This document shows positions 58,660 to 64,000 of a stretch of 64,000 nt of DNA, piece by piece. Both the position numbers and the translations under genes were made by a program. The notes under the pieces were generated by a model that was given only the letters and a program-made list of their open reading frames with translations, ran no database searches and was not told the DNA's origin. How positions within the stretch are numbered: position 1 is the stretch's first letter; each line of letters starts with the position of its first letter. Source of the DNA: Bromus sterilis (lineage: Eukaryota > Streptophyta > Magnoliopsida > Poales > Poaceae); assembly GCA_950022295.1 (NCBI GenBank), contig OX465597.1, forward strand, positions 259,719,016-259,783,015, written 5' to 3'.

Positions 58660-59830
58660 ACATTTCTTCCGATCGAAGGGTTTTCCCTTCTCATCTGCAT
58701 CAAGAAACCCACTGGTTGGCATAGGTGTCTTGATAATTTTTTATCTAGTAAGGCCAAAAAAATTTAGGCAATCCTTAAGATATTTTTCTTGAGATATGAA
58801 AGTCCCATTCTTCTGTTCACGAATCTGAAGTCCGAGGAAAAAATTCAATTAACCCATCATAGCCATTTCATATTTCTTCGACATCATTTTGGAAAATTCT
58901 TCGTTGATACCAGGGTTAGTACAGCCAAAGATAATATCATCTACATATATCTGACACACAAATAAATCACCATTATAGGAGCGAGTGAAAAGAGTTGGGT
59001 CAGTTGTTCCTTGGTTTGAAGCCCTTCTTGAGAAGAAAATCCTTAAGAGTTTCATACCAAGCACGAGGTGCTTTCTTCAACCCATAAAGAGCTTTGTGCA
59101 ACATGTACACCATATCAGGATTCTTCGGGTCTTGAAAACCTGGTAGCCGCATAACATATACTTCTTCCTTGATTTCACCGTCAATAAAAGCACTTTTGAC
59201 ATCAATTTGATATAGCAGAATACCATTCTAATTTCCAAATGCAAGCATAACACGAATGGATTCGAGACGAGCTACTAGAGAATAAGTTTTGCCAAAATCA
59301 ATACCTTCGATTTTGGTGTAACCTTGTGCAACCAGTCGTGCCTTGTTTCTTACCACAATACCATCTTCGTCTTGCTTGTTGCGAAAAATCCACTTTGTAC
59401 CAATGATATTTTGCTTTGTGGGATCATGTCTCTCAACTAGGGACCAGAATTTGTTTCTCTCGAACTGATGAAGTTCTTCGATCATTGCAATTAACCGGTC
59501 CGAGTCCTTCATGGCTTCATCGAATTTTGATGGTTCTAGAATGGAGACAAACGAAAAAATTCCAAAAAAGTTAGCCCAAAGAGTACGAGATCGAATAGTG
59601 GGACGACCTGGTTGACAAATATCTTCGAGGATCGAATTAACATAAACTCTTCTTCGGACTCGTGATAATGTAGCTTCGTTATCTTGTGGCTCAGGATCTC
59701 CTTCAGGATCAGCTTGACCTTCGGGATCAACTTGTCCTTCAGGATTAGCTTGTCCTTCGGGATCAACATTTTCTTCGTTCATGGGTTCTTCTTCGTCCTG
59801 TGCATCATTGTCTTCAGGATTTTAATCTCC
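58660..59830 (-). pseudogene. Copia reverse transcriptase
   Basis: Frame 59782-59228 holds the linker and the RT N-terminus (FWSLVERHDPTKQNIIGTKW, NKARLVAQGYTKIEGIDF). A stop at 59228 follows, and the same frame continues with QIDVKSAFIDGEIKEEVYV (first catalytic Asp) and LYGLKKAPRAWYE. Frame 59064-58849 holds the active site IYVDDIIFGCTNPGINEEFS, with YVDD intact. Breaks include a stop at 59228, a stop at about 59007 and a frame change before 59064. The linker upstream is a repeat of D/N-P-E-G-Q. Confidence 0.85.
59684..59782 (-). repeat. Short in-frame repeat coding D/N-P-E-G-Q
   Basis: The minus strand encodes four to five copies of a 5-6-residue unit (DPEGQA/NPEGQV/DPEGQA), an 18-base repeat with drift, in the linker between integrase and RT. 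Confidence 0.8.
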
Positions 59831-60049
59831 AGCGCCCCGGGCTATGTGTGGGACCATTGGATCATCATCATCATTGTTGACTCGACGAGGATTTCCTTCG
59901 ACACGGTGAATATCTCCAATAGCCATGGACCTTATCACTTCATCTAGAGGAGGTTCATCTAGATCATGAGGCAACTGCTCCTTTTGAGAGCCATTAGTTT
60001 CATCAAACCTCACATTTACAGTTTCCATAACCTTCTCAAAGTGAGAGTT

Positions 60050-60730
60050 CTACACTCTGTAAGTGTGAGAGTTTGAGCCATAACCTAAAAGAAAACCTTC
60101 ATGTGCCTTAGGGGAAAATTTAGAGCTATGATTCATACCTCTAATAAAACAAGGAGCACCAAACACCCTAAGGTACGAAACATTAGGCTTGTTACCAGTG
60201 ATAAGCTCATGTGAAGTTCTCTTCATGAACTTTTGAAGGTAAACCATGTTGACGATATGGCATGCAGTATTAATTGCTTTAGCCCAGAACCTGATAGGTG
60301 TCTTGTATTCAACAAGCATAGTTCTGGCCATCTCAATAAGACTGCAATTCTTTCTCTCAACAACACCATTCTGTTGAGGTGTGTAAGCAGTTGAGAATTC
60401 ATGAGTAATACCATAATCATCAAGAAAATATTCAATATGAGTATTCTTGAATTCAGTTCCATTGTCTCTTCGGATGTGATTCACTTTCAATTCATATTCA
60501 TTTTGAGCTCTCTTTGCGATTGAGTTGAAAATATCAACAACTTTGCTCTTTTCATCTAGAAAGAAAACCCAACTGAAGCAAGAGAAATCATCAACAATAA
60601 CGACACCATACTTGTTACCTCCCAAACTAGCATAGTTTTGGGGACAAAATAAATAAATATGAATAAATTCAAGAGGACGAGTAGTAGTCATGATTGTCTT
60701 CCCTGAGTGATGTTTCTTAGTAAGCTTCAC
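60050..60730 (-). pseudogene. Copia integrase core
   Basis: 226 codons: NYASLGGNKYGVVIVDDFSC, then VNHIRRDNGTEFKNTHIEYF, TAYTPQQNGVVERKNCSLIE, and GAPCFIRGMN at the C-terminal end. The second catalytic Asp (RRDNGTEF) and the Glu (GVVERKN) are present. The first catalytic Asp, expected in a D-L-F-G-P context, reads Y-L-F-C-P, so strand transfer is probably lost. The upstream zinc-binding part is outside this frame. Confidence 0.85.
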
Positions 60731-60904
60731 TGCTTCACACGCACTACCGAGATGATTCTTGTCGAATTTTACTTCACTGAGTCCAATGACACGATTCTTC
60801 TTCCTTAGAGTTTAAAGATTTCTCATCGCTGCATGACCAAGTCTTCTATGCCATAGCCATCCTGACGAAGCTTTTTCCATTAAGAAGGTGGAGACAGCAG
60901 GGCC

Positions 60905-61243
60905 TCAAGAGAAATACACAATGTATAGATCTCCTTTTTGGTAGCCCTCGAAGACAAATGTATAATCATCCTGTGAAAACACAACACAGCGCGAAGCAGA
61001 AAACCATACAAGCATACCCATATCACATAGCTTTGATATGGACATGAGATTATATCCAAGAGATTGGACTAGCATAACTTTGTCAATATGCTTATCTTTT
61101 GATATAGAAACCTTTCCCAAACCAATAACGTTACCCTTGTTGTTGTCACCGAAGATAATGTAACTTTGAGAGGACTGAGTGAGTTTTTCTTCGGTCAACA
61201 AGTCTTTGTCTTCGGTCATATGATTAGTGCAACCACGATCCAT
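60905..61243 (-). pseudogene. Copia aspartic protease region
   Basis: MDRGCTNHMTEDKDL matches the Copia protease opening W-x-x-D-S-G-C-T-x-H-M; here Ser is replaced by Arg while Asp is kept. NVIGLGKVSISKDKHIDKVM and LVQSLGYNLMSISKLCDMGM follow, as in gag-pre-integrase regions. 113 codons, ending in TGA. Confidence 0.8.
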
Positions 61244-61709
61244 TACCCATTCGGATCCACCGGAGACATAGCACTGCGGAAGAATTAGTTCTGCTTAACC
61301 ACCCACAAACGAGCAAGTGACTGAGTAGGAGCAGGTGCACTAGTTGATGCAGCGGAATAAAAATGAGTAGGATTGTATCTATAGGGAGGACCATCAAGCA
61401 CACCATAAATGTAATTTCTCTGCGAAGGGTTAGGATAAGTGTGAGCATAGGCAATCTTATCATTGTTATCACGATGGCGATAAACATTACGATCAACATG
61501 ATAGTATTCCTTTTGAGGAACATTTGATTAGGGAACCAAAGAATCGTTTACCTCTTCAAGAGAATAGAAGTGTCTCGGATGTACCGAAGATTTTCCCTAC
61601 ATATAATGGTAGGTAGTTAGTTTCTAAGCGAGTGACTTGCGCACCCAGATTTGTCTCTTATAGAAATCATTCGTTGGAGGGATACCAATGTATTTAGCCA
61701 AAACCTTTC

Positions 61710-62600
61710 CTACCTGATCATTGATAAGTTTGTAGTCAGAGTCAAGTGACTCGTCAACAATCGCCTTATCAGTTTTGCAGTTAAACCTGAAAGGTTAGCA
61801 ATATCATTGGGATTTTCCTTCACTAAAACCCACACCGTTTTTAGATACTGCTCAGGTTCCCAGTAAATGCCATCAGGGTTTGGCTTCCTGTCGAAACCAA
61901 GACCTTCCTTTCTAGGATTCCTGTGAAGGAGAGCCTTCTTCAGGATAACACAGAGGTACTGGTGTCCCTGTACACTTTTGAACATACCTGTTTCAAACAA
62001 ATCTTTCAACCTAAGGACTTCCTTAGTAACAGCAGAATTTTCCTCGTCCGAGGGATTAGTATCATCAATAACCATAGGTTCTTTGCCTTTATTCATTTTA
62101 GAGATAGACTCAATTTTACTTCGGTCCAAAAAAGTTAAGCGTGGTGAAGAAGAATCAATTTTAGCTTCGGAACATTGTTGAGCCATGAGAGAGGTTAAAA
62201 TTTTCCAATTCTTCATGAGCCTCTTTCAGTTTCTCGAGAGCTTCTCATAGTCCAGTGAAAGAAGATCATGCCGAGTGGATAGTTCCTCAAACTTCTCCTT
62301 CATAGCAGAATGCTCATTAGTTAAAGTTTGAACTTTCTCTATTTCATCGATCAACAGGGTTTCAGATTTCTTAATAGTTTTTCTTAGTGAATCAAGCTCA
62401 TCTTTTTGGATAGAAGCAATTTTTATCAAGTTTAACATAACTGATTCTAGAGTCACTATCATATGAGGCGCCATCAGAAGTATCATAGGCAACTTTAGAC
62501 GAAGATACCTTGGAGTTCTCCATGAAGCAATAGGCATGAGTTTCATCTTCGCTACTCTGGATGGTGAAGAAAGAGCTCAAAGCAGATTTCGAAGCAGGAG
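61710..62600 (-). pseudogene. Copia gag C-terminal part
   Basis: Pieces on the minus strand: SSFFTIQSSEDETHAYCFME (62580 down), a heptad-like coiled coil (KDELDSLRKTIKKSETLLID, 62410-62350), and a frame 62216-61710 with KGKEPMVIDDTNPSDEENSA and LVKENPNDIANLSGLTAKLI. These correspond to the late part of gag in SIRE-type elements. No complete zinc knuckle is seen in this stretch, and the N-terminal half is missing. Confidence 0.7.
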
Positions 62601-63396
62601 CCGAGGTGAATGCAATTCCAGCAAGACCATCAGAGGGGTAAGGGGTTAATGATCACTTAAAAAAATTCGACCAAAACGTTGAAGTGAAGCAAAAGGCAGA
62701 AAACGGAAGAACAACAGAACTGAAAACTAGGAAGCAAAACTACAGAGTGAAGCTAATCATAGTGAAGCAAAACATAACGAAGCACAACATAGAGACAAAA
62801 GGTACTGAATGTAAATGCTGAAAAGTAGAACGAGCCTTGTACGCAGCGATGTTTGTTCAACAAGTTCACACTCTACAAAGTGCTACGTCTGGTTGGAGGG
62901 ACATGTGATTGAACACATGAGCTAACCTCTCTCCATCCGTTTCTCCACTGCACCAATCTCCTTGAGCTTGCCCAGTTTTGACTCGTGGAAGAATATTGAG
63001 GAAGTCTCCGAAACCTTTGACAGACTTGTTCTTCGAGGCCGAAATTACTTTTTGCTCTCTGAACCCGACTCTCTAACCGTCTAGGAGGCTTGAAGACCTC
63101 CAAGATAAAAAGGCTAGCAAACTTCCACCTAAGTCATAGTGAATAAGCTCAGATCAATAGGACTTTTGATTCGGCGGTTGGCTTTTTGGTTTAGCTTAGG
63201 TATCTTTCTTGGGATTCTCTCTTCAGTCTTTCTCTGGGAATAATCACTGAGCAGCCAGCCACAAATGACGGCGGGGGCGGCGTATTTAGAGGAGGCGATC
63301 CCAAGGTACGAAATTACCGATCTGACCCGAAGCGACAGCTTGACGCGTGTCAACAATAGTCAGATTTGTCATCAATGTGCAACTTTACTTGCAGAA
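62601..63396 (-). mobile_element. LTR-like sequence at the 5' end of the Copia element
   Basis: On the minus strand there is a CTCTAAATACG-type TATA-like site (about 63282) and, downstream, repeats of 'cctcctagacgg' and 'ggtttcggagacttcc' like the R/U5 of Maximus-type LTRs. No primer site is recognisable between this and gag (62600-62860), so a deletion is likely. The ends are not defined. Confidence 0.45.
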
Positions 63397-64000
63397 TGTG
63401 GTGCCCCCAAAATCGAGCCGTGTACAGTAATCATATACGCAAGGTACACGATCGAGATCAGGGACTCACAGTGAGATATCACAACACAACTCTACAAATA
63501 AAATAATACAAGCTGTTTAATACAAGCCAGGGGCCACGAGGGCTCGAATACAACAGATCGAGAGCACAAAGTTAGCGGAAGAAATAGTATCTGAGTAGAG
63601 ACACAAGGTACACATGATATGCCTTAATAAGGCTAGCACAAAAACAACAACGATCTAAAAGGCAAGGCCTCCTGCCTGGGAACCTCCAAACTACTCCTGG
63701 TCATCGGGGAACTCGACGTCATAGAAGGCATCATGGATCTTCATGTTGCGGTGCTCGTTATCAGGGATCTCCTGCTCCTAGACTCCAAGGCTCCAACTTC
63801 TGATTGCAGCAACCGGTCGGGTATATAAAACAAAGGGGGGAAATAAAGCAAGGGTGAGTATCTAGCATACTCACGAGTCTTACGTCTGCTACTAAGCATT
63901 TATGCATTTGTATCAAATGGAAAGGGGAGGGTATATATAGTGGACTGAAAGGTCAAAAGTCAGAATAAGGATGAGAAGCTAGGCCTATTGAAGACTAGCA
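63397..64000 (-). mobile_element. Edge of another reverse LTR (Gypsy chromovirus type)
   Basis: The plus strand opens TGTGGTGCCCCCAAAATCGA at 63397. The following 'acgatcgagatcagggactcac' and 'atacaagccaggggcc(a/t)cgagggctcgaatac' are what I remember from the reverse complement of a long Triticeae Gypsy LTR. It runs off the window. The left flank CAGAA (63392-63396) is a candidate duplication. Confidence 0.55.

Larger units (their letters stand above)
56763..63396 (-). mobile_element. Reverse Copia element, SIRE/Maximus-like (main part)
   Basis: From high to low coordinates on the minus strand: LTR-like sequence (63396 to about 62860), gag C-terminal part and protease (62600-60900), integrase (60800-60050), RT (59830-58660), RNase H (58505-57993), spacer with a promoter-like stretch, and the extra ORF (56952-56763, continued at 34119-32539). 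The order PR-IN-RT-RH identifies Copia. The gag N-terminus and the 3' LTR are missing, so no duplication can be read. Confidence 0.82.

Noticed and set aside
1..64000. tRNA, rRNA, microRNA or host protein-coding genes
   Set aside because: I read both strands for tRNA- and rRNA-like words and for spliced host genes and found none that stand apart from transposable-element sequence. A profile search could still find small genes.

Overview
The window is a block of nested transposable elements from a large plant genome, most likely a grass of the wheat/barley tribe (Triticeae). This rests on three things: several multi-kilobase LTR retrotransposons stacked inside one another, long LTRs opening TGATAC/TGTAAC with the tRNA-like primer sites typical of grass Gypsy elements, and coding remnants I recognise as Gypsy (chromovirus and gag/protease-only), Copia (SIRE/Maximus-like) and CACTA. 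I see no host gene, tRNA, rRNA or CRISPR array. Genus and exact family names cannot be fixed without a repeat library, so families are described by structure.

Layout. 1-3433: inner edge and 5' LTR of a reverse element (the rest lies left of the window), inserted in the gag of a forward Gypsy-like element (3434-11203). The 3' LTR of that element is split by a reverse solo LTR of a related family (8509-10159, duplication TCTCC). 11204-12640: unassigned sequence and a reverse LTR fragment. 12641-17006: forward Gypsy element (452-bp LTR, gag, protease) ending in a 66-bp tandem array. About 17.1-18940 and 28952-about 30700: a second forward Gypsy element with short tandem arrays in its LTR region and a striking 37-bp array (29996-30666). 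It is split by a chromovirus (18941-28946, duplication GGTTT). The chromovirus has lost half its 5' LTR, its gag and most of its RT, and its 3' LTR carries a one-ended CACTA element. About 30700-32538: a reverse copy of the family whose forward copy ends its LTR at 17873.

32539-34119 and 56763-about 63396: one reverse Copia element (gag/protease, integrase, RT, RNase H and an extra ORF after pol). Its extra ORF is interrupted by a 22.6-kb Gypsy stack (34120-56762). That stack consists of a gag/protease-only element (34120-52246), itself interrupted by a 9.2-kb gag-only element with 3-kb LTRs (38096-47282, duplication AGGTT), then a forward Gypsy fragment (52247-54458) and the 5' end of a reverse Gypsy element (54459-56762). 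63397-64000 is the edge of another LTR.

No complete autonomous element is present. Every pol has nonsense codons, frameshifts or lost catalytic residues, and two elements (3434-11203 and 34120-52246) plus the 3-kb-LTR element show no RT or integrase, so they would have relied on proteins supplied in trans. The order of insertion can be read from who interrupts whom: the Copia is older than the 34120 element, which is older than the gag-only element; the 17.1-kb Gypsy is older than the chromovirus, which is older than the CACTA.
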